Shown here one piece after another: positions 34,858 through 43,477 of a stretch of DNA of 64,000 nucleotides (its first letter is position 1; the number at the start of each line of letters is the position of its first letter). The notes under the pieces were generated by a model, which was not told where the DNA came from, searched no databases, and worked only from the letters and a program-made list of their open reading frames with translations. Source of the DNA: Rs1 sp038900335 (GTDB lineage: Bacteria; Pseudomonadota; Gammaproteobacteria; Pseudomonadales; Balneatricaceae); assembly GCA_038900335.1 (NCBI GenBank), contig JBBMRB010000019.1, forward strand, positions 15,441-79,440. Reading direction: 5' to 3'. The translations under genes and the position numbers were made by a program.

Positions 34858-34953
34858 TACCTACCCCGCTGATTATTTGAATGATAAATATTAATATTGG
34901 AAAAGCCTGACAATATTATATAAAAACAGCCAGAGCTAGGGCTTAAACTGCCA

Positions 34954-35415
34954 TTAAACCAAATTAACAGGCAAACTAGTGGTTCTTTTTACTGCCGTCA
35001 TAGCGACGTTGGTATTAAATGCCTGTACTCCGGGTATTTTTGATAGCTGGTCGCGATATAAGCGCTCATACCCTGCGATATCGGTGGTGTCTATTCTCAG
35101 TAAAAAATCGACATCACCTAGCATAATATAGCACTCGGTAATCTCATCAATTTTTTTTACTTCCCTCTCAAACGCCTCTAACTCACTGTTTGCTATCAAG
35201 CTAACTTGCGCATAAACCACTAAATTGAGACCTAACTTTTTGGCATCTAAAATAGCAATCCTCTTAACGATAAAACCCTCTTCCTCTAGTCTTTTAATGC
35301 GCCGCCAGCAAGGTGGCTGTGATAAGTTCACCTGCTCAGCTATATCAGATGCTGAGATACCTGCATCTTGCTGTAGTAGCTCTAATATTTTCTGATCTAT
35401 TTTGTCTAGTTTCAC
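34954..35415 (-). CDS. bkdR: Lrp/AsnC-family regulator, probable BkdR
   Basis: About 154 residues: an N-terminal winged helix (KLDKIDQKILELLQQDAGIS...SQPPCWRRIKRLEEEGFI) and a C-terminal RAM/AsnC ligand domain (VSLIANSELEAFEREV..., GDVDFLLRIDTTDIAGYERLY). It is divergent from the branched-chain 2-oxoacid dehydrogenase operon. In Pseudomonas putida, BkdR, an Lrp homologue in this position, activates bkd in response to branched-chain amino acids, so the same role is inferred. The start is not certain. GTG at 35415 has GGGGG 5 nt upstream and gives the usual KLDKID start. ATG at 35427 has no ribosome site. Confidence 0.85.
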   Translation of the reverse strand: MKLDKIDQKILELLQQDAGISASDIAEQVNLSQPPCWRRIKRLEEEGFIVKRIAILDAKKLGLNLVVYAQVSLIANSELEAFEREVKKIDEITECYIMLGDVDFLLRIDTTDIAGYERLYRDQLSKIPGVQAFNTNVAMTAVKRTTSLPVNLV

Positions 35416-35730
35416 TGTAACCCCCATATTGATATTATTTAGATTGGCTAATATAGCCCTTGATAGCAACAACCTTATTATCGTTTCAAACCTTAGCTTA
35501 TTACCAACATTCTATCGACCAAGAATTATTATTACACTATTTACATAGATATCGTTATATTTATGCTTTTAAAATTAAAAATCAAACAATAATTAAATAA
35601 TTTTTACCCAGTAAAAAGAGTATATTTTAAATATCAATGACAATAAGCAGCCCATAGGCTCACTAACTTCATAGCGTTAGCGTTCCAGTTAATCTGTTTA
35701 TAAAAATCAATAACAATAAATGAGGTTGGT

Positions 35731-36984
35731 ATGCCAATTGACCAAAAAACACCCCGTAGAGAACCCTATAAATCAGCGTTATTTGTGCCCCAGGCATCAT
35801 CACGTCCTGATACCACTCCAGATTTCTCTCATATTGACGTACCACAACCAAAGCAGAGCATAAGACCTGATCCATTAACAGCTGCCACTGAGATGTCAGA
35901 TCTAGCTTATGGCTTAGTGCGAGTACTTGGGGATGATCATTTGTGTGATGGCCCATGGGTGCCTGAAATTAATGCTGAGCAATTGCGCTTAGGCTTAAAA
36001 CATATGATGCATGTTCGCGCCTTTGATGTGCGTATGTTTAAAATGCAGCGCCAAGGCAAACTGTCTTTTTATATGAAATCGACCGGTGAAGAGGCGGTAT
36101 CTGTAGCACAAGGCATGGCTTTACGAGCAAACGATATGCTCTTTCCAAGCTATCGCCAACAAGGTTTATTATTTGTTCGCGAACACTCAATCGTCGATTT
36201 AATGTGCCAGTGTTTATCTAACGCTAAAGATAATATTAAAGGTCGGCAAATGCCGATTTTCTACAGCTCCAAAAAACTCAACTATTTTTCACTCTCTGGT
36301 AATTTGGCTACGCAATTTTCTCAAGCTGTTGGCTGGGGTATGGCCTCTGCTTACAAAAATGAAGATAACGTCGCTGTCTCTTGGGTTGGCGATGGTACAA
36401 CTGCAGCCGCTGATGTTTATCACGCTCTCGTTTTTGGCTCCACTTACAAAGCACCTGTTATTCTCAATGTTGTTAATAATCAGTGGGCGATATCCACCCC
36501 CCAATCCTTTGCCAGCACGGGAACAACTTTCGCCGCTAGAAGCATCGGCTTAAACATCCCAGGCATAAGAGTAGATGGCAACGACTTTCTGGCCGTTTAT
36601 GCTGTTACTCAATGGGCTGCAGAGCGTGCCCGTGCAGGTCATGGCCCTACGTTTATTGAGCTTTACACCTATCGTACAGAGGGCCATTCTACCAGTGATA
36701 ACCCCGATGCTTATCGCGGTAAAAACGAGGCGAGTTTTTGGCCTTTAGGCGATCCAATTGATCGTCTAAAGCAGCACTTAATTGCTACTAACGAGTGGAG
36801 CGAAGAGCAGCATTTAGCCTTAGAAGAAGAGTTAACTCAAAGCATTACAACTAACTGGAAAGAAGCGCTGTCGCACGGATCACTAGATAACGGCCCGCAT
36901 TGGCCTGTTGAATCAATGTTTGAGGATGTGTTTGAAGAAATGCCTGCACATTTAAAAGCCCAAAGCCAGAGAATAGGAGATTAG
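35731..36984 (+). CDS. bkdA1: Branched-chain 2-oxoacid dehydrogenase E1 alpha subunit
   Basis: A 417-residue thiamine-diphosphate enzyme subunit that decarboxylates the 2-oxoacids from valine, leucine and isoleucine. The TPP motif begins WVGDGTTAAADVYHAL near residue 218 and ends about 30 residues on with VNNQWAIS. The phosphorylation-loop-like YRTEGHSTSDNPDAYR is present. The N-terminal 50-60 residues before LAYGLVRVLGDD are the proline-rich extension seen in Pseudomonas BkdA1. It is the first gene of the operon, 3 bp from bkdA2. Confidence 0.93.
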   Translation: MPIDQKTPRREPYKSALFVPQASSRPDTTPDFSHIDVPQPKQSIRPDPLTAATEMSDLAYGLVRVLGDDHLCDGPWVPEINAEQLRLGLKHMMHVRAFDVRMFKMQRQGKLSFYMKSTGEEAVSVAQGMALRANDMLFPSYRQQGLLFVREHSIVDLMCQCLSNAKDNIKGRQMPIFYSSKKLNYFSLSGNLATQFSQAVGWGMASAYKNEDNVAVSWVGDGTTAAADVYHALVFGSTYKAPVILNVVNNQWAISTPQSFASTGTTFAARSIGLNIPGIRVDGNDFLAVYAVTQWAAERARAGHGPTFIELYTYRTEGHSTSDNPDAYRGKNEASFWPLGDPIDRLKQHLIATNEWSEEQHLALEEELTQSITTNWKEALSHGSLDNGPHWPVESMFEDVFEEMPAHLKAQSQRIGD

Positions 36985-36987
36985 GTC

Positions 36988-38004
36988 ATGGCTAAAATGA
37001 ACATAATACAAGCGCTTAACTCTGCTATGGATATCTGTATGGATATCGATCCTGATGTATTAGTGATGGGCGAAGATGTCGGCTACTTTGGCGGTGTATT
37101 TCGCTGTACTGACGGCTTATTCAAAAAATACGGCGCGCATCGCGCACTTGATATGCCAATCGCTGAAGGCGGCATCATGGGTGTTGCTATTGGCATGGGT
37201 GTCAATGGCTTGCGCCCTATTGTTGAAATCCAATTCTCTGATTACATTTATCCTGCTGTCGATCAAATTGTCTCTGAACTCGCTCGTTTACGACATCGCA
37301 GTGGTGGTGAATTTCATGCACCTATTGTCATCAGAACCCCTTGTGGCGGTGGCATTAGAGGCGGACAGACACACTCACAAAGCCCTGAAGCATTCTTTAC
37401 CCATGCCTGTGGCTTAAAAACAGTCATGCCATCAAACCCTTATGATGCTAAAGGCCTTCTCATCAGTGCGATTGAGTCGAATGACCCTGTTATCTTTTTT
37501 GAGCCAAAGCGAATTTACAACGGCCCATTTGATGGTAATCATGAACAATCAGCACAAGCCTGGACAAACCACCCTTTAGGGGAAGTTCCGCAAGAGCACT
37601 ATCGCGTTGAAATTGGAAAAGCGTCTGTTCTTACACAAGGTGCGCATGTCACGGTTATTACTTATGGCAATATGGTTCATGTCGCACAAGGGGCTATTAA
37701 CAATAGTGGTATCAATGCAGAACTGATTGATATCCGAACGTTAATTCCACTAGATATAGAAACGATTAAAAAATCAGTTGAGAAAACAGGCCGCTGTGTC
37801 GTGGTCCACGAAGCAACTTTAACCAGTGGTTTTGGTGCAGAAATCTTATCGCAAGTGCAAGAGCAATGCTTTTGGCACCTTAAAGCACCTATTGAGCGAG
37901 TGACGGGTTGGGACACCCCTTACCCACATGCTTTTGAATGGCAATATTTTCCCAGCCAAAAGCGTATTACCGATGCCATGCTGCGTACACTGGAGAGCAA
38001 CTAA
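36988..38004 (+). CDS. bkdA2: Branched-chain 2-oxoacid dehydrogenase E1 beta subunit
   Basis: A 338-residue transketolase-like subunit that completes the E1 active site. It has MGEDVGYFGGVFRCTDGL, the PIAEGGIMGVAIGMGVNGLRP segment and RTPCGGGIRGGQTHSQSPEAFF, all diagnostic for the E1 beta family. The C-terminal transketolase domain ends with ERVTGWDTPYPHAFEWQYFP. It lies 3 bp after bkdA1, and its stop overlaps the E2 start as TAATG, so the three genes are translated together. Confidence 0.94.
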   Translation: MAKMNIIQALNSAMDICMDIDPDVLVMGEDVGYFGGVFRCTDGLFKKYGAHRALDMPIAEGGIMGVAIGMGVNGLRPIVEIQFSDYIYPAVDQIVSELARLRHRSGGEFHAPIVIRTPCGGGIRGGQTHSQSPEAFFTHACGLKTVMPSNPYDAKGLLISAIESNDPVIFFEPKRIYNGPFDGNHEQSAQAWTNHPLGEVPQEHYRVEIGKASVLTQGAHVTVITYGNMVHVAQGAINNSGINAELIDIRTLIPLDIETIKKSVEKTGRCVVVHEATLTSGFGAEILSQVQEQCFWHLKAPIERVTGWDTPYPHAFEWQYFPSQKRITDAMLRTLESN

Positions 38005-39245
38005 TGAGCCAATATAGTTTTAAGCTTCCTGATTTAGGTGAAGGTATTGTCGTTTCAGAAATTGTTGAATGGCATGTACAGGTTGGCGATCAAGTCACTG
38101 AAGATCAACATATTGTTGATGTGATGACTGATAAAGCAGTGGTAGAAGTAACAGCCCCGGTTAGCGGTATTGTCGCTAAGCTTGCCTGTGATGCAGGCGT
38201 CGAAATACCAGTGGGTAGCGAATTAATTTTATTTGATACCAATGCAGCTCAAGATGACACTGGCAATCAGGCAAATCCTACAGGCAATAGTGCGCTAGAA
38301 CCGACAACACCTGTAACTAGTACGACTCCATCTGCAGCTTCATCTGTTGTTAGTGCACCACCAGCATTCGCTAATACTACAAACAAACACATACTGACTT
38401 CACCATCCGTTCGAAAACGAGCGCGTCATAGTGGCATTGATCTGTCATTGGTCAGTGGCTCTGGTAAGTTTGGCCGCATTAATAACGAAGATCTTGAACG
38501 CTTCATCGCTAGCGGTGGCGCCCAGATGTCTGTAATTAGCTCAGGGGAGCAAGGCACTACTGAAATTAAAATTAGTGGTTTGCGCCGCGCTATTGCCAAG
38601 AAAATGCTGCAATCTAAACGCAATATCCCTCACTACTCCTATGTTGAAGAAGTTGATTTAACGGCATTAGAAACCTTGCGCGCCCATCTCAACAAAAACA
38701 AACAGGAACAACAAAGTAAATTAACTTTACTGCCCTTTATTATTAAAGCGCTTAATAAGGTATTAGCTGATTTCCCACACTGTAATGCTCATTACAATGA
38801 AGAGTCACAGATATTAACTCAACATAGTAATATCAATGTTGGTATAGCAACGATGACAGAGCTAGGCTTATTAGTCCCTGTTGTAAAAAACAGCCAAGCA
38901 CTTGATATTTGGCAAAATGCTGCAGAGCTAACAAGGGTCACGGGCGTGACTAAACAAGGTAGAGCTAAATCTGATGAGCTATCGGGCTCGACGATTACCA
39001 TTACAAGTTTAGGCGCGGTAGGCGGGATAGTGACAACACCTATTATCAATGCACCTGAGACTTGTATTATTGGTATTAATAAAATGCAGCAACGTGCTGT
39101 TATCATTGATGGCAAGATAGAGATTCGTACAATGATGAATATATCATCCTCGTTCGATCACCGTATTGTCGATGGCTATGATGGCGCTTTATTGATTCAA
39201 GCCTTAAAAACGATGCTAGAAAACCCTGGCGCTATTTTCGTTTAA
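38004..39245 (+). CDS. bkdB: Branched-chain 2-oxoacid dehydrogenase E2 (dihydrolipoamide acyltransferase)
   Basis: A 413-residue core enzyme that takes the acyl group from E1 to CoA. A single lipoyl domain (1-80) carries the lipoylated Lys44 in MTDKAV. A threonine/alanine/proline linker follows, then the peripheral-subunit-binding domain (about 130-170; TSPSVRKRARHSGIDL...GRINNEDLERFI). The catalytic domain has the DHRIVDG active-site motif near residue 385. The start is the ATG overlapping the bkdA2 stop; an open frame extends upstream inside bkdA2 but is not coding. The E3 subunit (lpd) is not here and must be shared with other complexes. Confidence 0.94.
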   Translation: MSQYSFKLPDLGEGIVVSEIVEWHVQVGDQVTEDQHIVDVMTDKAVVEVTAPVSGIVAKLACDAGVEIPVGSELILFDTNAAQDDTGNQANPTGNSALEPTTPVTSTTPSAASSVVSAPPAFANTTNKHILTSPSVRKRARHSGIDLSLVSGSGKFGRINNEDLERFIASGGAQMSVISSGEQGTTEIKISGLRRAIAKKMLQSKRNIPHYSYVEEVDLTALETLRAHLNKNKQEQQSKLTLLPFIIKALNKVLADFPHCNAHYNEESQILTQHSNINVGIATMTELGLLVPVVKNSQALDIWQNAAELTRVTGVTKQGRAKSDELSGSTITITSLGAVGGIVTTPIINAPETCIIGINKMQQRAVIIDGKIEIRTMMNISSSFDHRIVDGYDGALLIQALKTMLENPGAIFV

Positions 39246-39255
39246 CAGCTTTTGC

Positions 39256-39284
39256 GTATTAAGGCTGCTCAACAGCCTTAATAC
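39256..39284. terminator. Hairpin between bkdB and the cyclophilin gene
   Basis: GTATTAAGGCTG (39256-39267) pairs perfectly with CAGCCTTAATAC (39273-39284) around CTCAA. It is placed between two convergent genes. The T-run is weak on both strands. Confidence 0.65.
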
Positions 39285-39295
39285 AAATGCGTTTA

Positions 39296-39967
39296 TTAAC
39301 TAGCCGGCAATACTTCTATTGTCGCTTTCACTATTTTAAGCTTTTTTGACGTTTGTCCTGAATTACTACCATAAGACTCAATGGTCTTTAGTGTATCCAT
39401 GCCTTTGATAACATGGCCAAACACAGTGTGCTTACCATCTAACCAATTCGTTGGCTTAAACGTTAAGAAGAACTGACTGCCATCAGTACCTGGGCCTGCA
39501 TTAGCCATACTTAAAGTACCAGGCTTGTCATGAATGGCAGATGCTGAAAACTCGCCGTCATAAGTATAACCAGGACCGCGACGCCCAGTACCGGTAGGGT
39601 CGCCACCTTGCGCCATAAACCCTTTGATGACACGATGAAAAACGATATCATCGTAAAAGCCGAGGCGTGTTAAATAAATAGTACTGCTCACATGCATAGG
39701 AGCAACACTAGGCATTAGTTCAACAGAGAGATCCCCCTCTGTTGTCTGTAAGTTCCACAAATACCTTTTACCTTCATTAAATACCTGCATTGGCGGCTTA
39801 TCTAATGCCAACTTCCATTGGTATGCAGTTTTATCTACGTTTTTTTGCGCTATGAAACGATCAATATTTTTTAACGCCGTGCTAGTGTCAGCAAACACAT
39901 TAACACTTGCTGTTATACCCAATACAGCGACACCAGCGATAACACTCTTTAACTTGTTAAAATGCAT
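39296..39967 (-). CDS. Exported cyclophilin-type peptidyl-prolyl isomerase
   Basis: A 223-residue protein. A signal peptide (about 1-26, ending VFA) directs it to the periplasm. About 50 residues of helical linker precede the cyclophilin domain (about 68-220). Active-site landmarks are FHRVIKGFMAQGGDPTGTG, SMANAGPGTDGSQFFLTF and LDGKHTVFGHVIKGMD. It catalyses proline cis-trans isomerisation in folding of exported proteins. It is not a close match to E. coli PpiA in length because of the N-terminal extension. It is convergent with bkdB and otherwise isolated. Confidence 0.9.
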   Translation of the reverse strand: MHFNKLKSVIAGVAVLGITASVNVFADTSTALKNIDRFIAQKNVDKTAYQWKLALDKPPMQVFNEGKRYLWNLQTTEGDLSVELMPSVAPMHVSSTIYLTRLGFYDDIVFHRVIKGFMAQGGDPTGTGRRGPGYTYDGEFSASAIHDKPGTLSMANAGPGTDGSQFFLTFKPTNWLDGKHTVFGHVIKGMDTLKTIESYGSNSGQTSKKLKIVKATIEVLPAS

Positions 39968-40430
39968 ATTAAGTCCTTAACTATTATTTAATGATTACTA
40001 CTCCAACTAGTACTATAGCGACAATAATTTAAGATTTGTACTAAACATTCATAAGAAGCTCAAAAAAGCAGGTCGCTATTACAAATCGCTTGAACCTGAG
40101 CATATAGATCATTTTTCTATTGATCTGGCTAAATCTATCGACAGTTGTTCTCTCTATATACATTGGCCATAACTATTATTGAAGTATGTTTAAAAATCAT
40201 TAGAAAATAGCTATTTATTTATAAGCAGGCAGCAAAAAATAGCTAACAGCTGTGTTTACTTTATAACTAGCTTTATGTAGTCACTATATTTACATGAAAA
40301 AAAATCACTACAGATCTAATAACAATTAATTTAATTCACGTAGTTTTTATACAAACCCTACTCTTCGCACACCAATCCTTATAAATCTGAAAAAAACACC
40401 GAAGAACTTGGCGTTACAGCGCAGATATTG

Positions 40431-40482
40431 TTGTAGTTTTTTTACAACCGGCTTTGTGAAATTTCTTGTAGTCAAACTACAA
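40431..40482 (+). promoter_or_regulatory. Two HexR/RccR-like operators upstream of aceA
   Basis: TTGTAGTCAAACTACAA (40466-40482) is a perfect 7-3-7 palindrome. TTGTAGTTTTTTTACAA (40431-40447) is a second, imperfect copy 35 bp upstream, centre to centre. RpiR-family regulators HexR and RccR bind TGTA(A/G)T...A(T/C)TACA palindromes and control central carbon and glyoxylate-shunt genes, so the location 150-200 bp before isocitrate lyase fits. The rest of the 657 bp gap (39968-40624) shows no gene. Confidence 0.65.
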
Positions 40483-40633
40483 CACCCCGAACTGCGTGGC
40501 CTTCAGCGTTGACGAAGGCATAGTTTACGTTGCATTATCTGTTCAACCCAAACGGGTAACGAGCACAAAACTTAAACAATAGTCTGCTTTACACAGCACT
40601 AAAATTATAAAAATTAAGGAAGGGATGAACGTT

Positions 40634-42241
40634 ATGTCAAATTACATGCAAAACATAGATGCTGTAACAAGCCTTAAAGCTAGCCATGCAGATACATGGA
40701 GCGCGATTAATCCAGAATCAGCTGCACGGATGAGAAGCCAAAACCGCTTCAAGACAGGCTTAGACATTGCCAAGTACACTGCAAAAATCATGCGCGACGA
40801 TATGGACAACTACGATGCCAACCCTGAGATGTACACTCAATCTTTAGGTTGCTGGCACGGTTTTATCGGCCAACAAAAAATGATTTCCATTAAAAAACAC
40901 TTTGAGAACACAGATCGTAAATACCTATACCTTTCTGGCTGGATGGTCGCAGCACTTCGCTCAGAGTTTGGCCCTCTTCCTGATCAATCAATGCATGAGA
41001 AAACATCTGTTGCCAGCTTAATCGCAGAACTATATACCTTTTTGAGACAGGCAGACGCCCGTGAATTAGGCGGCCTATTTAGAGAGCTAGATAAGGCACG
41101 TGATGCTAACGATGGTATTAAAGTAAAATCACTGCAAAGCCAAATCGATAACTACGTCACCCATGTCGTGCCTATTATTGCCGATATAGATGCAGGCTTT
41201 GGTAACGCTGAAGCCACATACTTAATGGCTAAGCAAATGATTGAAGCCGGGGCGTGTTGTATCCAATTAGAAAACCAAGTATCCGATGAAAAACAATGCG
41301 GCCATCAAGACGGTAAAGTAACAGTACCTCATGCCGATTTCTTAGCTAAAATTAACGCTGTACGTTACGCCTTTTTAGAGCTTGGCATTGATGATGGTGT
41401 TATCGTCGCGAGAACCGACTCATTGGGCGCAGGCTTAACCAAACAAATTGCAGTCACTAATCAAGAGGGCGATTTGGGCGATCTATACAACTCATTCTTA
41501 GATTGTGAAGAAGTCAGTAACGATGATATTGGTCACGGCGATGTATTGATCAAACAAAACGGCAAGCTTGTCAGACCAAAACGTTTAGCGAGCAACTTGT
41601 TTCAATTTCGTAAAGGCACAGGTGAAGCACGCTGTATCCTTGATAGCATTACCTCTTTACAAAACGGCGCAGACTTATTATGGATAGAAACTGAAAAACC
41701 ACATATCGGCCAAATTGGCGCCATGGTTGATGAAATACGTAAAGTTGTTCCCAACGCGAAACTCGTTTACAACAACTCACCTTCTTTCAACTGGACATTA
41801 AACTTCCGCCAACAAGCATTTGATCTAATGGTTGAAGCAGGACAAGACGTTTCAGCATACAACCGTGACGGTTTGATGAGCGAGCAATATGATGGCACTG
41901 AATTAGCAATATTAGCTGATGAGAAGATCCGTACTTTCCAGGCAGATTCTGCGAAGCAAGCCGGTATTTTCCATCACTTGATCACATTGCCAACGTACCA
42001 CACCGCGGCGCTTTCTACTGATAATCTAGCGAAAGAATACTTTGGTGATCAAGGCATGCTAGGCTACGTCAGTGGTGTTCAGCGCAAAGAGATACGTCAA
42101 GGCATCGCTTGTGTTAAACATCAAAATATGGCCGGATCCGATATGGGTGATGATCATAAAGAATACTTTGCAGGTGAGGCGGCACTTAAAGCCTCTGGTA
42201 AAGACAACACAATGAACCAATTTGATGTCAATGCCGCTTAA
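40634..42241 (+). CDS. aceA: Isocitrate lyase, large Pseudomonas-type
   Basis: A 535-residue glyoxylate-shunt enzyme that splits isocitrate to succinate and glyoxylate. The sequence closely follows the Pseudomonas aeruginosa form (SWSAINPES-type start, NRFKTGLDIAKYTA, QSLGCWHGFIGQQK, IADIDAGFGNAEATYL). The catalytic cysteine is in EKQCGH (Cys222) and the substrate-binding SPSFNW is present. The ending KASGKDNTMNQFD is conserved. ATG at 40634 (MSNYMQNIDAV) matches relatives. ATG at 40625 is 4 nt from AGGA, is also possible and adds three residues. It ends at a strong terminator. Malate synthase is not in the window. Confidence 0.96.
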   Translation: MSNYMQNIDAVTSLKASHADTWSAINPESAARMRSQNRFKTGLDIAKYTAKIMRDDMDNYDANPEMYTQSLGCWHGFIGQQKMISIKKHFENTDRKYLYLSGWMVAALRSEFGPLPDQSMHEKTSVASLIAELYTFLRQADARELGGLFRELDKARDANDGIKVKSLQSQIDNYVTHVVPIIADIDAGFGNAEATYLMAKQMIEAGACCIQLENQVSDEKQCGHQDGKVTVPHADFLAKINAVRYAFLELGIDDGVIVARTDSLGAGLTKQIAVTNQEGDLGDLYNSFLDCEEVSNDDIGHGDVLIKQNGKLVRPKRLASNLFQFRKGTGEARCILDSITSLQNGADLLWIETEKPHIGQIGAMVDEIRKVVPNAKLVYNNSPSFNWTLNFRQQAFDLMVEAGQDVSAYNRDGLMSEQYDGTELAILADEKIRTFQADSAKQAGIFHHLITLPTYHTAALSTDNLAKEYFGDQGMLGYVSGVQRKEIRQGIACVKHQNMAGSDMGDDHKEYFAGEAALKASGKDNTMNQFDVNAA

Positions 42242-42267
42242 TCTGCATTAGTCGAATGATGGACAAT

Positions 42268-42305
42268 AAAAAAGGTCGTTTCTGTAGAGAATACGACCTT
42301 TTTTT
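42268..42305 (+). terminator. Intrinsic terminator of aceA
   Basis: AAAAAAGGTCGT (42268-42279) pairs with ACGACCTTTTTTT (42293-42305); the T-run is seven bases. It begins 27 bp after the aceA stop. Confidence 0.88.
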
Positions 42306-42429
42306 ATACTAAGCTAAATTAAGCGATGTGGCTATTGAAAGAAAATAGCGGATGATAATCACATTTATAAAGCGGATAAAAAAGCTTTAATCAGTTTAGC
42401 GTCAACTCTATCTTCTTAATAACTCATGC

Positions 42430-42573
42430 TTACTCAGATTGAGAACGTTTAGAATCTTCGATAACGTTCTTACGTACGAAATGAATACCGTAACCGACCA
42501 TAACAATCGATGCGACAATGATCGCAACCGATGGTGCGATAGAATAAAAATTATAAATATCAAATCCAAACAT
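42430..42573 (-). CDS. 47-residue single-helix membrane microprotein
   Basis: Bases 42573-42430 on the minus strand encode an open frame with ATG and TAA, 47 codons. It starts MFGFDIYNFYSIAPSVAII, then continues as one hydrophobic helix (about residues 12-31) with GYGIHF, and ends in a positively then negatively charged tail (VRKNVIEDSKRSQSE). The amphipathic aromatic start, a single helix with small residues and a charged C-terminal tail look like real small subunits of membrane complexes, and codon choice is normal. No family is recognised and the Shine-Dalgarno is weak (TGAGATT). It lies alone between aceA and the FAH gene in a gap otherwise without genes. Confidence 0.6.
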   Translation of the reverse strand: MFGFDIYNFYSIAPSVAIIVASIVMVGYGIHFVRKNVIEDSKRSQSE

Positions 42574-42790
42574 GTTTAATCTCAACTCATTTAACTTAAA
42601 TTAACACTATTTATGTCATTGCTTTGATATACATCAAACAATCACTAAAAATTTAACGAATAATAACACGTGTTTCAGCAAAATTCAGCCAAGCACATCA
42701 TTTTATCCATAAACTATTTTTATTCATTGATTAATAGCGATATAGTTTAATGACTTATACCTTCTATCATATGCATAAAGAGTAAACATT

Positions 42791-43417
42791 GTGAATACCA
42801 TTAATATCGGCGATCGCCAAATAGCACCTAGTAAAATTGTTTGTGTCGGCAGAAATTATTTAGCGCATATTCAGGAGTTAAATAACGAAGTGCCTGAAAA
42901 CATGGTGTTGTTTATTAAGCCAAACTCATCAATATCGGAGCAACTTTCATGCCGACAAGTCGGCCACAGTGATAACGAAGCGCTGCACTATGAAACAGAA
43001 ATATGCTTTTTATATGAAAATAATCAGCTCTGTGGTGTGGGTATTGGCTTAGATTTAACGAAACGTAATCTACAAGCTGCACTGAAAAGCAAGGGTTTAC
43101 CTTGGGAGCGCGCAAAGTGTTTTGATGGCGCTGCACTTTTCAGTGATTTCATCAAAATTGATCATATCAGCGAGCAACTAAACTTAACGCTCCACATTAA
43201 TGGTGTAGCAACACAACATGCACACACTAGCCATATGATTTATTGCGTGCCAAGCATCCTCTCACAAATACAATCATTTATGAGTTTAAGCGATGGCGAT
43301 ATAATTATGACGGGTACCCCAGCAGGGGTTGGCGTCATTGAACAAGGCGCTCTGTTTGAATGTAGACTGTATGATGGTGAGCAACTTTTAATTGAAAAGA
43401 GCTGGCAAGCTAACTAG
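42791..43417 (+). CDS. Fumarylacetoacetate hydrolase (FAH) family protein
   Basis: A 208-residue protein of the FAH superfamily with a GTG start and AAAGAG upstream. It begins KIVCVGRNYLAHIQELNNEVPENMVLFIKP, the diagnostic N-terminus. Metal ligands are in HYETEICFLYE. The end carries DGDIIMTGTPAGVG, also diagnostic. Members include fumarylpyruvate hydrolase, 2-keto-4-pentenoate hydratase-like and oxaloacetate-related enzymes (YcgM/FAHD1 type). Short single-domain forms like this one most often resemble FAHD1, but the substrate cannot be fixed. It is convergent with cinA. Confidence 0.85.
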   Translation: MNTINIGDRQIAPSKIVCVGRNYLAHIQELNNEVPENMVLFIKPNSSISEQLSCRQVGHSDNEALHYETEICFLYENNQLCGVGIGLDLTKRNLQAALKSKGLPWERAKCFDGAALFSDFIKIDHISEQLNLTLHINGVATQHAHTSHMIYCVPSILSQIQSFMSLSDGDIIMTGTPAGVGVIEQGALFECRLYDGEQLLIEKSWQAN

Positions 43418-43477
43418 TAGCGTGCCTAACAAATAAACGTTTCAAAATTGAGAAGACGAAAGACCAATAAAGGGTCA

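Noticed and set aside
35669..35956. 95-codon minus-strand frame overlapping the bkdA1 start
   Set aside because: It is antisense to a clear E1 alpha gene, has no recognised family and reads as a shadow of the coding strand.
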